A DNA stretch of 64,000 nucleotides. It comes from Candidatus Pacearchaeota archaeon. Lineage in GTDB: Archaea > Nanoarchaeota > Nanoarchaeia > Pacearchaeales > GW2011-AR1. The stretch covers positions 1 through 64,000 of the forward strand of contig NZAS01000186.1 in assembly GCA_002686195.1 (NCBI GenBank), written 5' to 3'. Numbering within the stretch: position 1 is the first letter of the stretch; each line of letters opens with the position of its first letter. The translations under genes and the position numbers were made by a program. The notes beneath the pieces were generated by a model. That model was not told where the DNA came from and made no database searches. It saw only the letters and a program-made list of their open reading frames with translations. This document shows, piece after piece, positions 9,113 through 17,673 of the stretch.

Positions 9113-9208
9113 CTAGTATGTGAGGCCCTCAAACGCTATGAGCGCTGCTAGGGCTATTTTTGCCAAGGTCCCTAAGACCAAAAGGGCGAACGTCAGATCG
9201 TCCTTCAC
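9113..9208 (-). CDS. Tiny single-pass membrane peptide
   Basis: 31 residues starting MKDDLTFALLVLGTLAKIALA and ending ALIAFEGLTY: charged N-terminus, one hydrophobic helix, short tail. Starts with GTG inside the upstream stop (GTGA at 9205-9208), so it is translationally coupled to the 54-residue gene. Could be a small holin-like or membrane-modulating peptide; function unknown. Confidence 0.55.
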   Translation of the reverse strand: MKDDLTFALLVLGTLAKIALAALIAFEGLTY

Positions 9209-9369
9209 TTTTTATTTTTTAGCTTGCGCAAGTCTGCGATGACGCTCTCAAGCGCTGCCACTATAACGGGCACCTCCGGCACAAGCTCAAAGCCTGCCCA
9301 AAAAGCCTCATCGTGGATTAATTCACTAATGGCTTTATGCCATTCGTCCGGTGTTGTTTCAGGTTTCAA
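9205..9369 (-). CDS. Small hypothetical protein
   Basis: 54 residues from a TTG start with GAGGAACTGAG just upstream. Sequence (KPETTPDEWHKAISELIHD ... VAALESVIADLRKLKNKK) is polar and helical with a basic end. No family recognised. First gene of the small-gene run; lies directly downstream of tRNA-Lys. Confidence 0.55.
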   Translation of the reverse strand: MKPETTPDEWHKAISELIHDEAFWAGFELVPEVPVIVAALESVIADLRKLKNKK

Positions 9370-9389
9370 CTCAGTTCCTCGCGGTGTTT

Positions 9390-9465
9390 TGGTACCCTCA
9401 GTAGGAATCGAACCTACGACCCTCGGATTAAAAGTCCGGTGCTCTGCCTGCTGAGCTATGAGGGC
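9390..9465 (-). tRNA. tRNA-Lys (anticodon TTT), CCA encoded
   Basis: On the minus strand: acceptor GCCCTCA pairs with TGAGGGT, then discriminator A and an encoded CCA. D-arm GCTCAGCAGGCAGAGC, anticodon loop CTTTTAA, T-arm GTAGGTTCGATTCCTAC. The only one of the four tRNAs here whose gene includes CCA. Confidence 0.93.
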
Positions 9466-9676
9466 TGTTAGTGCTTCCGTACTTGCGTGAGTAATGATGG
9501 GCAGGTGCTTCCGTATTTGTACCGAGATGTTCTGATGTCCGGCAGCCGTGTCCGGGGGGATTCGAAGAATCCCATTGCACTGTGAGGTCGTAGCGACCCC
9601 TGCTGATGAGATCAGCGCGAAGCATTGTAAAGGAGGCCCGTTGTGACCGTCGGTGGGCCATGCCGACTACACGGTG

Positions 9677-9871
9677 CTAGTGCACCGCGATATTGTATTT
9701 CTTGGTCAAATGCCTAACAACCGCCTCCGCCAGAACGGCGAAATCGATGTCATCACCGTCCTTCCATTCCTCTTCAGTGGCGGTGTCTACGAATAGGTCC
9801 ACCAGATCCTCTGGATTTGGAATGCGTACGTAGGCGACGTCAACGCTTAGGGCATTAGGTACGGTCAGCAT
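9677..9871 (-). CDS. Small acidic hypothetical protein
   Basis: 64 residues, strong ribosome site GGAGG six bases before ATG. Acidic and helical (NPEDLVDLFVDTATEEEW, LAEAVVRHLTKKY). Overlaps the end of the upstream DHH-like gene by 17 bases. No family recognised. The 211 bases between it and tRNA-Lys show no convincing gene. Confidence 0.6.
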   Translation of the reverse strand: MLTVPNALSVDVAYVRIPNPEDLVDLFVDTATEEEWKDGDDIDFAVLAEAVVRHLTKKYNIAVH

Positions 9872-10799
9872 GAAGGGCCTCCATAAGACAGCTAAGAAGG
9901 GTTTCCTTCATATTTACCACACCCTTGCCCGCATAGGGTGACTTACGGGTCCACCCCACAAGAAACCCCTTGGGGTGGATATATCCTCCCGACCGCTTGA
10001 TGTCGGAGTAGTCCCCCGGAATAGGCACATCCTGTGGCGACACCATCCTGCGGGCAATACCCACCGTGCTCTCTCCGGGCGCTACGTCCCCGCTGAAGAC
10101 CGTGTACCAGATTTCCGGGGGAAGGTACTGGGCAGTGCTCTGAGGGGCGTTGTGCGGCAGTACAGCCACCTTAGGGTGCATTGACAGGTCCGCCTCCTCA
10201 GCGGCCTTTTTGGCACCGGCGATACTACGTCGATCATGCAGGGTGGCATCAAAGAGCACACCCATAATCGTCATAGCTTCTTGCGAGGCTTCCTTGGACG
10301 ACGCCCCGATAGCCCTCTGGTATTCGACCAGCGCCCCCAGCACACTCCACAAGGACGTGGCATGCGCTGAGTCCACCAAGTCGGGGTCAGGGTTACCGCA
10401 CTGCCGCGCCAGGCAAGAAACCGGGGTGCCTCGCCCCAGGTCTGCGTGGCTGACAGCGTCAGCTACTGCGAGCATTGCGTTGCTGTCCTCGTCGTCCAAC
10501 AAGGACACGAAGAACGCCCCGGCGCTCATGTCGTCAAACTCCTTGAGGTGGTGAGGACTGTGGCCATCCCCGATATCCACGCCGAAGCGCTCGGGGCTGA
10601 AATCGGAGTACCGCGCTGGAACGAATTCCACTTTGGCGGGCTCGACACCCGCTCCCTTCCGCAGCGTCTGGATTGCCCAGACTGCCAGCACGGAGTCCAT
10701 GTCCGGGTTAAGATGGGTGTACAGCGCCAACTCAGGGCGCATCAGGCCAAGATAGTGCCTGCGATTGTTCTTATCTAGGTCACGAAGTTCTTCTTTCAT
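9855..10799 (-). CDS. DHH-family-like phosphoesterase
   Basis: 314 residues from the ATG at 10799, chosen because GGGAG lies nine bases upstream; the longer open frame runs back through tRNA-Thr and is not real. Motif I THLNPDMDS (residues ~28-36) matches the H-x-N-P-D-x-D-S signature of DHH enzymes such as Mn-pyrophosphatase and RecJ/NrnA-type phosphoesterases. VDIGDG (~74-79) and SPHHLKEFD (~81-89) fit motifs II and III, giving a metal centre. Substrate cannot be told from sequence; nucleotide, nano-RNA or polyphosphate turnover are options. Confidence 0.7.
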   Translation of the reverse strand: MKEELRDLDKNNRRHYLGLMRPELALYTHLNPDMDSVLAVWAIQTLRKGAGVEPAKVEFVPARYSDFSPERFGVDIGDGHSPHHLKEFDDMSAGAFFVSLLDDEDSNAMLAVADAVSHADLGRGTPVSCLARQCGNPDPDLVDSAHATSLWSVLGALVEYQRAIGASSKEASQEAMTIMGVLFDATLHDRRSIAGAKKAAEEADLSMHPKVAVLPHNAPQSTAQYLPPEIWYTVFSGDVAPGESTVGIARRMVSPQDVPIPGDYSDIKRSGGYIHPKGFLVGWTRKSPYAGKGVVNMKETLLSCLMEALHADRT

Positions 10800-10886
10800 G
10801 TTGTTCATCTCCCAACATATCTTGATTTTACTGCGAATTTGGAAAAGGGAAGCGGCGACTGCAGCTCTGACCACAGTCGCCGCTAG

Positions 10887-10958
10887 AGCTGGCGGTGGGG
10901 ATCGAACCCACAACCCTCTGCTTACAAGGCAAAAGCTCTGCCATTGAGCTACACCAGC
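10887..10958 (-). tRNA. tRNA-Thr (anticodon TGT)
   Basis: Acceptor GCTGGTG/CGCCAGC, D-arm GCTCAATGGCAGAGC, anticodon stem TTTGC/GCAGA with loop CTTGTAA, T-arm GTGGGTTCGATCCCCAC. No CCA encoded. Reads ACA codons. Confidence 0.92.
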
Positions 10959-10961
10959 AAG

Positions 10962-11034
10962 TTGGCCCACCGGGACTTGAACCCGGAACCTCCCGCTTAT
11001 AAGACGGGGGCTCTAACCCTTGAGCTATGGGCCA
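10962..11034 (-). tRNA. tRNA-Ile (anticodon TAT)
   Basis: Acceptor TGGCCCA/TGGGCCA, D-arm GCTCAAGGGTTAGAGC, anticodon stem CCCGT/GCGGG with loop CTTATAA, T-arm CCGGGTTCAAGTCCCGG. Anticodon TAT decodes the rare AUA codon. Most bacteria use a lysidine-modified CAT tRNA for this, so the phage version may supply AUA decoding independently of host TilS. Confidence 0.88.
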
Positions 11035-11044
11035 GCGGTACCTG

Positions 11045-11275
11045 CTAGTTTATTAAGGTGTAGGTGTTTACGTAAACACCGCCCAACACGGGGATAGTCA
11101 CAGACTCCCCGGCTTCTAGGGCATGCACCTTGTGCAATATCTCAGGATCGCACTGCTGCCTTACCAAGGCGGCTTTCTCTATAACTTCCAGGACGTCTGT
11201 GGAAGACGTTCCTTTCGTGGCATACCGGTGCGTAGGTGTCTGCTGGATGCGGATTCTCACAGGTATGCCTTCCAC
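11045..11275 (-). CDS. Small hypothetical protein
   Basis: 76 residues from a GTG. Sequence IPVRIRIQQTPTHRYATKG then a helical middle and a beta end (ESVTIPVLGGVYVNTYTLIN). Overlaps the upstream 62-residue gene by 19 bases. No family recognised; the ribosome site is weak. Confidence 0.45.
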   Translation of the reverse strand: MEGIPVRIRIQQTPTHRYATKGTSSTDVLEVIEKAALVRQQCDPEILHKVHALEAGESVTIPVLGGVYVNTYTLIN

Positions 11276-11445
11276 GTATGCTCGTTAAGCTCTCCGAGGA
11301 GCCGCTCGAGCCGTCTGCGCTGTAACACGGGTTCTAGTTGATCCCATGTCTGATGAGGGTCGTTTGAGCTCTCTGTGCAGCGCAAATAGAAGTCCTTGCT
11401 CCTGTTCGCGCTGAGCTCGTTTTCAATTTCACGTTCCGATGCCAT
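11257..11445 (-). CDS. Small hypothetical protein
   Basis: 62 residues, polar and helical (SEREIENELSANRSKDFYL, LQRRRLERLLGELNEHTWKA). No family recognised. Sits between the winged-helix gene at 11524 and the 76-residue gene and is probably co-transcribed with them. Confidence 0.45.
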   Translation of the reverse strand: MASEREIENELSANRSKDFYLRCTESSNDPHQTWDQLEPVLQRRRLERLLGELNEHTWKAYL

Positions 11446-11523
11446 CTGTCTTGGTCCGTCTCAATGTCAGTGTTTGGGTGGCGTAGAATACTAATGGTTT
11501 TTCCTAAGAAACCAAGGTTTGTT

Positions 11524-11778
11524 TTAAAGCTGCTTCTTCGCGCGCCACCGGCTTCCGGCACCGCTTAAATGCTCCTCAACTAAACCCTGGTCAGCCAAGT
11601 CGTTAAGCGCCAAACGGACCCGGTGGGTGTCCCACCCGCGGTTCGCGAAAGGCCCCGTCTTCTTTACTATCTCGTCGCCATTTCGCAGCCAACCGAGCGC
11701 CTCGGCTATTCGGGCTATGGGCCTTGGACGCCCGTTGATCCTTAACAAGGTCAACACGACGCGGGCATCTTCAGGCAT
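11524..11778 (-). CDS. Small winged-helix DNA-binding protein (paralogue 1)
   Basis: 84 residues. Helix-turn-helix region RPIARIAEALGWLRNGDEIV plus recognition helix THRVRLALNDLADQGLVEEH and a wing (GAGSRWRAKKQL). It is the same size and layout as the 12974-13225 product (DDDITAVLGCL.., HETRVVRALSALVRQGIVTRK, DGTKWVLSK), so the two are paralogues bracketing the 288-residue gene. Likely a phage transcription regulator or accessory DNA binder. Confidence 0.6.
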   Translation of the reverse strand: MPEDARVVLTLLRINGRPRPIARIAEALGWLRNGDEIVKKTGPFANRGWDTHRVRLALNDLADQGLVEEHLSGAGSRWRAKKQL

Positions 11779-11797
11779 CAGGTGCCGTTACGAAGGG

Positions 11798-12664
11798 CTA
11801 GCATAGGGCCTCGGTAAAAGCGTCGTCTAGCTCAACCTCGATGCACGGGCACCTGTCCACGCGTAGTCGGGGCCAAGAAGCGTATCGGGGCTGCTTAAAC
11901 GCAGCGTGAAACGTCTCCATAAGAGGCCCGACTAAGCCTTGAAGGCAGAGGAGAACATCCTCGCGATTTTCAAACGTATACGGCCTTCCACTAGGTCGAG
12001 CTTCTTTGGAGACGACCGACCAGCGTTGGGCTGAGGACTCTAACCCGCCATAGCGGCCTTCTTGGTAACACTCCTTACACGGATAGCGTTTGTCAGCGTA
12101 GTAATAATCCAAGATCTCAGACAGAAAGAGAGCACCGCCTTCACGATAGCTCACAATGTCCTTAGGTCGTGGTTTCTCGATAATCATGTCCATGCGCTGA
12201 GCGCGGGTAAGGGCTAGCGCGCTTGGGGAATACGCCTCTGAGAGTATGTCATGAAGCTTCTTCCGGGCGGCGTCGTTCGCGATTTTCCAGTGGCCCGCGC
12301 ACCGATTAGCAGTCACGGATTCGACCAGGTACCCCGGCCTGTTGCGAAGGTCCTCAAGGTTGTTACGAAGATACAGTTCGATACTATCCCACACCTCCTG
12401 TTCCCCAAGCTCCCTGACTACGGACCTTTGGACCACACGGTGCGCGGGAAGTTGGCGGGTGTTAGCACCGACGGTGCCGCTAGTGCCGCGGATAATTTCC
12501 AACTGCATTTGCGTACCAAAGTATCCCCCGCCCTCACGAAAGGCTTTAAGGGGACTTACGTACTCTTGGTGCTTGTTAGGCAGGGTGAAGAAGAGCTCTT
12601 CTGCGCTATCTTCTTGGTATGGACGGTCAGTAAACCGCCACGTTGTGAGTGTTTCTGTAGGCAT
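11798..12664 (-). CDS. Hypothetical 288-residue protein
   Basis: Start set at ATG 12664 with AAGGAAACCAT before it; the upstream open frame passes through tRNA-Met and is not coding. Sequence has TWRFTDRPYQEDSAEELFF near the start, a basic middle, a Cys pair CKECYQEGRYGG and a C-terminal RCPCIEVELDDAF. Nothing diagnostic; a soluble accessory protein lying between two related winged-helix genes. Confidence 0.6.
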   Translation of the reverse strand: MPTETLTTWRFTDRPYQEDSAEELFFTLPNKHQEYVSPLKAFREGGGYFGTQMQLEIIRGTSGTVGANTRQLPAHRVVQRSVVRELGEQEVWDSIELYLRNNLEDLRNRPGYLVESVTANRCAGHWKIANDAARKKLHDILSEAYSPSALALTRAQRMDMIIEKPRPKDIVSYREGGALFLSEILDYYYADKRYPCKECYQEGRYGGLESSAQRWSVVSKEARPSGRPYTFENREDVLLCLQGLVGPLMETFHAAFKQPRYASWPRLRVDRCPCIEVELDDAFTEALC

Positions 12665-12690
12665 ATGGTTTCCTTGTTGGATTGAGAAAG

Positions 12691-12763
12691 TGGGCCCTCT
12701 CGGATTTGAACCGAGGACCAGCCGGTTATGAGCCGGCGGCTCTAACCCCTGAGCTAAGGGCCC
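12691..12763 (-). tRNA. tRNA-Met (anticodon CAT)
   Basis: Acceptor GGGCCCT/AGGGCCC, D-arm GCTCAGGGGTTAGAGC, anticodon stem GCCGG/CCGGC with loop CTCATAA, T-arm CTCGGTTCAAATCCGAG. Acceptor position 1-72 is a pair, so it is an elongator type. A lysidine-modified isoleucine tRNA is possible but less needed given the TAT tRNA nearby. Confidence 0.9.
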
Positions 12764-12973
12764 TTGTAGTTCTACGGACTTCATTAAGTCGTAACCGATA
12801 CACGGTTGGGACTTGTTGAGGTGTACCTCTCCCACACATGACCGCGTAGCGCGGCCTTATCACTTTTGATTGCTAGAACTTTGTTGATCTACGTACTTGA
12901 GCACCCAAAGGAGTGGTCGGTTAAACGTAATTTTCCTTAAATTTCGTTTACCGCCACCTGAGGGATCTCAGGT

Positions 12974-13225
12974 TTATCTGCAACAGCCCTTGCTGTCTTT
13001 GGAAAGGACCCACTTGGTCCCGTCTGCGCTTACCTTCCGAGTGACTATGCCCTGACGAACGAGCGCGGATAGTGCTCTCACTACGCGCGTTTCGTGGGCG
13101 CCCTGACGTTTTGCCGATACGTCACTCTGGTGGTACCAGTTTAATTGTTGTGCGATGCCTTTAGCTGTCTTAGGAACCCGGGACGTTTTCAGACATCCAA
13201 GAACTGCTGTGATGTCGTCATCCAT
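12974..13225 (-). CDS. Small winged-helix DNA-binding protein (paralogue 2)
   Basis: 83 residues from ATG 13225, chosen for GAGG seven bases upstream and because it then matches the length of its paralogue at 11524-11778. HTH region RVPKTAKGIAQQLNWYHQSD, recognition helix TRVVRALSALVRQGIV, wing ADGTKWVLSK. A TTG at 13309 would add 28 residues without a ribosome site. Lies at the divergent boundary with the baseplate operon, a natural place for a regulator. Confidence 0.6.
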   Translation of the reverse strand: MDDDITAVLGCLKTSRVPKTAKGIAQQLNWYHQSDVSAKRQGAHETRVVRALSALVRQGIVTRKVSADGTKWVLSKDSKGCCR

Positions 13226-13393
13226 CTGGGGTCCTCTGTTGGCTGTATTAGGCAATTTCCTAACTACAGCGGATGCCGCCGCGAGCTTATTTTCTAGGTA
13301 CCGCTTCAAGCTAAAACTAACCTTAGTGGGGTAATTTTATGTTCGGAAGCTTTTAGAGCCTACCATATACTTATACCTAAAAAGACCCTAGAA

Positions 13394-13406
13394 TTTAGGT
13401 CCTAAA
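13394..13406. promoter_or_regulatory. Short palindrome in divergent promoter region
   Basis: TTTAGG-T-CCTAAA is a perfect inverted repeat 16 bases before the baseplate spike start, in the ~195-base gap between divergent operons. The surrounding AT-rich stretch (CCATATACTTATACCTAAAA at 13363-13382) could hold promoter elements. Operator role is inferred. Confidence 0.35.
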
Positions 13407-13421
13407 GCACAGCAGGTTGAA

Positions 13422-14957
13422 ATGGCGACACAGAATTCTCCACTACCCGCGGGCACCTATTTAGCGCAAGTTACGCGCGTAAATCCCCGCTTATACTCGA
13501 TACGTGTGGCCGTGGATGGTCACGGTGATCAAGAACAAGACGTGCGGATACTGTCAGCCTTGAATGATGCAGACCTTCGGGGAGGTGTTAAGCACCTGCC
13601 CAAGATAGGAACCGAGGGCATTGTTTTAGCTGGAACGCCGGGAGCACCCCTAGTGTGGTTAGGCTGCGTAAACAATGCCAGCGAAGAGCCTGCGGACACG
13701 GGTGAGGAACTCAGCGAGTTTGAACTCAACATATCTGAGCGCGCGCCTTCAGTATTAGACCCGAAATTCGCGGGTGACGATCCCTACTTCAGCAAGGTAG
13801 GGGACACCAGCTTCAGAGCGGGACAGGCTAAAGACGTACTGCCCGGGGACTGGGCCGTAACAGGTACTGACGGTAACGCGGTAGGTGTTTACGACGGAGG
13901 TGTCACAGTTTTTAAGGCCAGTGACCTAGCGCAGATCGTAGGGTCCAAGGTTGGAGATTTGATTCGCATCGTTGCATCCCGCTTTCAGCTCATGACGGAT
14001 TTTGGGGAACTCCGATTTGAATCTGACAAAGACCGCGCGTGGATGGAGTTTTCGGGCAACAGCGACAAGAAGGCTGGAAACCCGCTAGGCAAGAACGCGT
14101 CAAAGATAGAAATGGAGCTTGGCTCCAGAGACAGCCTTTTTAAGCTCTCTGTCGTGGAAGGGTCGGAAACAAAAGCCAAGCTAGAAATAAACCAAAACGG
14201 CGAGATAGTCCTGCAGGGCGTTAAGATAATTGAAGAGACGCCTGCGGGAACCAAGACCCTGGGTGCTAGCGTAACGGACGCCATTTCCGCTGATAGAACC
14301 GTTAAGATCGATGGCGCTGACACCACCACCTCCAATAAGCAGGTAACTACGACCGGCACGTATGAAATGAATGTCGATCGAGGCTCACATTCCACGACGG
14401 TCCCCAACGGGGCCGTGTATACCACGGGTAGCAAATGCGTTGAGAAATGGCTGGGGTACGATCCCAAGGCAGATGCTGTGCCAGCTCCCTCTTTGATCAG
14501 CGGTAAATCTGTGAGCGTGGTTACTGGTGATTACGATATCAACGTAGGGGATCCCCTGGAGGGTGGTGTAATAGCTGCGCGACCCACGATGAATATCAAT
14601 GCGTGGCAAGGGGACGTGAACATCACTGCAGGGCCTCTGGGACCTGCTTCTGTCATCATAAGTGCTCCGGGAGCGCCCAGCCCTCTTGGAGCGGGTGCGG
14701 GAATTGTATTGAACTCTCCGCTCGTGACGCTAGGAGGTGTCCCCGGAAATCCCTACGCAGTGCCTGGATCCATGGCTGTATGTAAGTGGGAAGCTTTGAT
14801 GCTGTACCTGGAAGCACTCCATGTCCTGCTGGAAACCCACATACACGGCACAGGCGTTGGGCCATCCTCACCCCCCATCGGGGCTCCCGCGTTCTTTAAT
14901 CCCGCGTTTTCCTTGGCGAGTGCCATCATGTCCACAACGACCCGGGTTGTCTTATGA
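13422..14957 (+). CDS. Baseplate central spike protein (gp5/gpV-like)
   Basis: 511 residues. N-terminal ~85 residues look like the OB-fold of spike proteins (YLAQVTRVNPRLYSIRVAV, LPKIGTEGIVLAGTPGAPLVWLG). The middle is beta-rich. Near residue 470 the sequence ETHIHGTGVGPSSPP matches the H-x-H metal-binding tip and downstream Gly-Pro motif seen in many phage and type VI spikes. It would pierce the outer membrane at the centre of the baseplate. No lysozyme domain is visible. Overlaps the next gene by 4 bases (ATGA). Confidence 0.8.
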   Translation: MATQNSPLPAGTYLAQVTRVNPRLYSIRVAVDGHGDQEQDVRILSALNDADLRGGVKHLPKIGTEGIVLAGTPGAPLVWLGCVNNASEEPADTGEELSEFELNISERAPSVLDPKFAGDDPYFSKVGDTSFRAGQAKDVLPGDWAVTGTDGNAVGVYDGGVTVFKASDLAQIVGSKVGDLIRIVASRFQLMTDFGELRFESDKDRAWMEFSGNSDKKAGNPLGKNASKIEMELGSRDSLFKLSVVEGSETKAKLEINQNGEIVLQGVKIIEETPAGTKTLGASVTDAISADRTVKIDGADTTTSNKQVTTTGTYEMNVDRGSHSTTVPNGAVYTTGSKCVEKWLGYDPKADAVPAPSLISGKSVSVVTGDYDINVGDPLEGGVIAARPTMNINAWQGDVNITAGPLGPASVIISAPGAPSPLGAGAGIVLNSPLVTLGGVPGNPYAVPGSMAVCKWEALMLYLEALHVLLETHIHGTGVGPSSPPIGAPAFFNPAFSLASAIMSTTTRVVL

Positions 14958-15175
14958 GCGACCCAAAAGACAAAACTGACGCTGAACGTTTGTTTGAGGA
15001 GATACGCGTACAAGACCATATTGGTAATGAGGTGCCCTTGAGAGGTTTGCTGCGTGACACGCAATCCCTGACCAGCCAGTTGGTTGCAGAACGCATCAAC
15101 CATCATGTCAATGAACTACAACGCGTTACCGAAGAACTGAAGCGTAAACAGCGCCTAAGCAAGTACAGGAAATAG
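14954..15175 (+). CDS. Small helical baseplate-operon protein
   Basis: 73 residues, charged and helical throughout (DAERLFEEIRVQDHIGNE; NHHVNELQRVTEELKRKQR), a possible short coiled coil. Linked by ATGA to the spike gene and by one base to the 832-residue gene, so likely a chaperone or minor baseplate part. No family recognised. Confidence 0.6.
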   Translation: MSDPKDKTDAERLFEEIRVQDHIGNEVPLRGLLRDTQSLTSQLVAERINHHVNELQRVTEELKRKQRLSKYRK

Positions 15176-17673
15176 TGCCCTTCTCCACCGACTTAGAAGA
15201 TTGGCGAAAGAGCACCGCTAATGTCCGTTTGGGCTTTGACGCGCGCATGGACCCGGTGTACGGCGGATCAGTGGAGCTGCCTTTCACGGAAGCCCGCAAA
15301 AACTACATACGGGACAACAATCAAAAAGAGCCTATAGCGGCGTCTTACGACAAAAACAACGCCTGGTACGACGGAGAAACCGGCGCTAGTCAAATGCTAG
15401 CGTCTCCCGACTTGGCAGACATGGACGGCTACAGAGACTTTTTCGGGGACTGGGACGTAAGCGCCTGGCAGTGGGAAGGTCTTGAACTGACGATCCCCAC
15501 GGGCTTGGAAAGCGTTGTAACAAAAGTCCAAGAGGGGATAGAACAAGTAGTCGCGCTGCTTGAGCTGATACAAGCCATTCTGGAATTTTTGCTGAAGGTA
15601 GCCCTGGCTTTCGGCAGTTTGCTATTGACCGTAGTACAAGAACTTCAGCGTGTCTTGGACGAACTTCTAGGCGTAGTTCAGGGTAAAACGGCTTTGCACG
15701 GTATTTGGATACCTCCGCAAATACCGCCGGGTAGTAAAGTAAAAGAACGGTATGAACTGCTTACGGACACCAGTACGTACCTACAAGACCGCCTAGAATC
15801 CGGGCTGGAAAAACAGCTTAACGACTTTAGCGGGAGCCCCGAGAAGCTAAGCCTGGACTGGAGCAACTATAACTTCGCAGACGCCATGGCCATGGACGTG
15901 CCCACCGCAGGAGGGACAGACGGGTTTATTCAAGCTGTAGAGCGGTCCATGAATGACACGCTGGACTCAAGCCGCCCACAATTCGGCACCAGCGCTTGGG
16001 TGGCCGGTCTGTACCTGGTTTACGGCGGAACAGACCTGACACTGATTCTTGAGCTGTGGGAGTTACTTAAGGAACTCTTCTCGGACCTAGCAAAAACAGA
16101 AGACCCCTTACGCCCGGAACCTGTCAAAGGGTTTACCGTAAGAACCAAAGGGACGGGCGCTAAGGTGTCTATGGTGGCTGGGGGGCGGGTACCTGCAGAT
16201 ATACAGGTTGTCGCCAAGTGGAAGTACCCCGACGTGGACCCCCCAAACTTGCTCGAGTGGGCTCACAGTGTGTTTTCGGATCAAGGGCAGCAAAAGAAAT
16301 GGCTACCCACCAGCGACGTGTTGTACCGCTGCGTCAATTACAAAAACATGCCCAAAGCGCAACGCGACCTGCTTAATGAACAATTGGACATACAAAAATT
16401 TGCATTCCAAGGTGTCCTACACCCCTTGTTTGCGGCTGAAAACGCTGCTGGGAAGCCTATCAAGCAAAAGTATTCCTGGTCTTCGGGACCGGGCGGCGGA
16501 GATCCACAGCTCACCATAAAAAAGTCCAGCTCGAGTCTGGCGGACAACGACCTGCTGTTCGACCTGACGCCCATAGGTACGCTGGGGGGTATCATAAAGC
16601 TGAAGGCTGAGTTCACCGACGACACACCACAGAGCGCGAACACGGAAGGATCGGAAGTTGATGTAAAGGACGTAGGCGTACTCTACCGGGTAGGTAGGAC
16701 CTACACGCTTTACGAGCGGGATGACTCCGGAACGACAGCTATTGGGGAGCTCAATGAAGGTTGGACAAAAGCGGTGGGTAGCGATGGCGAGGATGTCACC
16801 GTAGAAGTATCTTCGCCGGCCCTTTCCGTAGATTGGGACAAGGGTACCTCAAGTAGCACGGGCATAGCTCCTGACTGGACCAAGTACGGATCCATAGGAG
16901 ACCTTCTCAAAGGCACAGGGTTGGAGGAAACGTTAGTTGAGCTAGCGGAATTCTTAAAAGACTTCGAAGAATCGCTCCAAGACTCCGTAAAAGAGCTTAA
17001 AAAGTTTGTGGAGGCGCACATACGAGAGATTAAACGCTGGATACGCGTTGGAAAGCGTATAAATGCGTTGCTAGAACAGCTCAAGGCCCTTCTTTCCCCC
17101 AAAGCGGGTATTCACGCTCTTATGTTCTTTGGGAAAGGGGGAAATGAGTTCGCCCTGAACGTGTTCAAACAATCCATAGCGCTTTCGCCAGACCCCGAGC
17201 CTAATGTGGGCCTACTAGATGTGCTAGTGGATGGCCTGGACGTCAAAAGAGGCGTGTTGGACCCGGAGGCGGAGAGGACCGCCAAGTTGTCCGATGTATC
17301 TTTGTTCAAGAATAAGCAGATACCCAACCTAGGGCCTGAAACGCTGTGTGGTGGGTATATGGCCATAGGCGGCGACGAATCCCTGGAGGCCATCAGAGAA
17401 CTAATAGGGCTTATCATGCTTCTTTTTGGGGGAGACGAGGGAAGTGCGGAAGATCCCAGCAAAAAAGCCATAGACGCAGTGGGCCCTGACCCCGACGATG
17501 ACAAAGAGGAAAAGTTCGGACGTCCAAAGCAGCGCACAACCACCACTTTTGATCTGGGCATGGGAGTTACCACGGGTGTTTCCCCCGAAGACACCGTAAC
17601 GACGTCGGAAACAATGTTTACACCCGATATGGCTTCGACTACGAATGAAGAGGACAAGGAGGAGGCATGCTAG
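15175..17673 (+). CDS. Large baseplate/tail structural protein
   Basis: 832 residues from GTG, whose G is the last base of the upstream TAG. Residues ~110-165 form a strongly hydrophobic helical stretch (VVALLELIQAILEFLLKVAL and AFGSLLLTVVQELQRVLDEL), followed by mixed domains and a second helical region at ~590-640 (ETLVELAEFLKDFEESLQDS). The C-terminus is acidic and low complexity. Position between spike and the end of the operon suggests a wedge or hub component; no family motif recognised. The hydrophobic stretch could be a tape-measure-like or membrane-contacting element. Confidence 0.6.
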   Translation: MPFSTDLEDWRKSTANVRLGFDARMDPVYGGSVELPFTEARKNYIRDNNQKEPIAASYDKNNAWYDGETGASQMLASPDLADMDGYRDFFGDWDVSAWQWEGLELTIPTGLESVVTKVQEGIEQVVALLELIQAILEFLLKVALAFGSLLLTVVQELQRVLDELLGVVQGKTALHGIWIPPQIPPGSKVKERYELLTDTSTYLQDRLESGLEKQLNDFSGSPEKLSLDWSNYNFADAMAMDVPTAGGTDGFIQAVERSMNDTLDSSRPQFGTSAWVAGLYLVYGGTDLTLILELWELLKELFSDLAKTEDPLRPEPVKGFTVRTKGTGAKVSMVAGGRVPADIQVVAKWKYPDVDPPNLLEWAHSVFSDQGQQKKWLPTSDVLYRCVNYKNMPKAQRDLLNEQLDIQKFAFQGVLHPLFAAENAAGKPIKQKYSWSSGPGGGDPQLTIKKSSSSLADNDLLFDLTPIGTLGGIIKLKAEFTDDTPQSANTEGSEVDVKDVGVLYRVGRTYTLYERDDSGTTAIGELNEGWTKAVGSDGEDVTVEVSSPALSVDWDKGTSSSTGIAPDWTKYGSIGDLLKGTGLEETLVELAEFLKDFEESLQDSVKELKKFVEAHIREIKRWIRVGKRINALLEQLKALLSPKAGIHALMFFGKGGNEFALNVFKQSIALSPDPEPNVGLLDVLVDGLDVKRGVLDPEAERTAKLSDVSLFKNKQIPNLGPETLCGGYMAIGGDESLEAIRELIGLIMLLFGGDEGSAEDPSKKAIDAVGPDPDDDKEEKFGRPKQRTTTTFDLGMGVTTGVSPEDTVTTSETMFTPDMASTTNEEDKEEAC

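Noticed and set aside
9428..9661. A minus-strand gene overlapping tRNA-Lys
   Set aside because: Antisense/overlapping to the tRNA, composition unlike a protein, no ribosome site.
9484..9661. A fifth tRNA or tRNA remnant (GGATTCTTCGAATCC)
   Set aside because: Has a T-arm-like hairpin but no acceptor, D-arm or anticodon stem that fit.
9855..10970. Start of the DHH gene at 10970
   Set aside because: That frame runs back through tRNA-Thr (10887-10958); the ATG at 10799 has a ribosome site and fits the fold.
11798..12835. Start of the 288-residue gene at 12835
   Set aside because: The extended frame passes through tRNA-Met (12691-12763).
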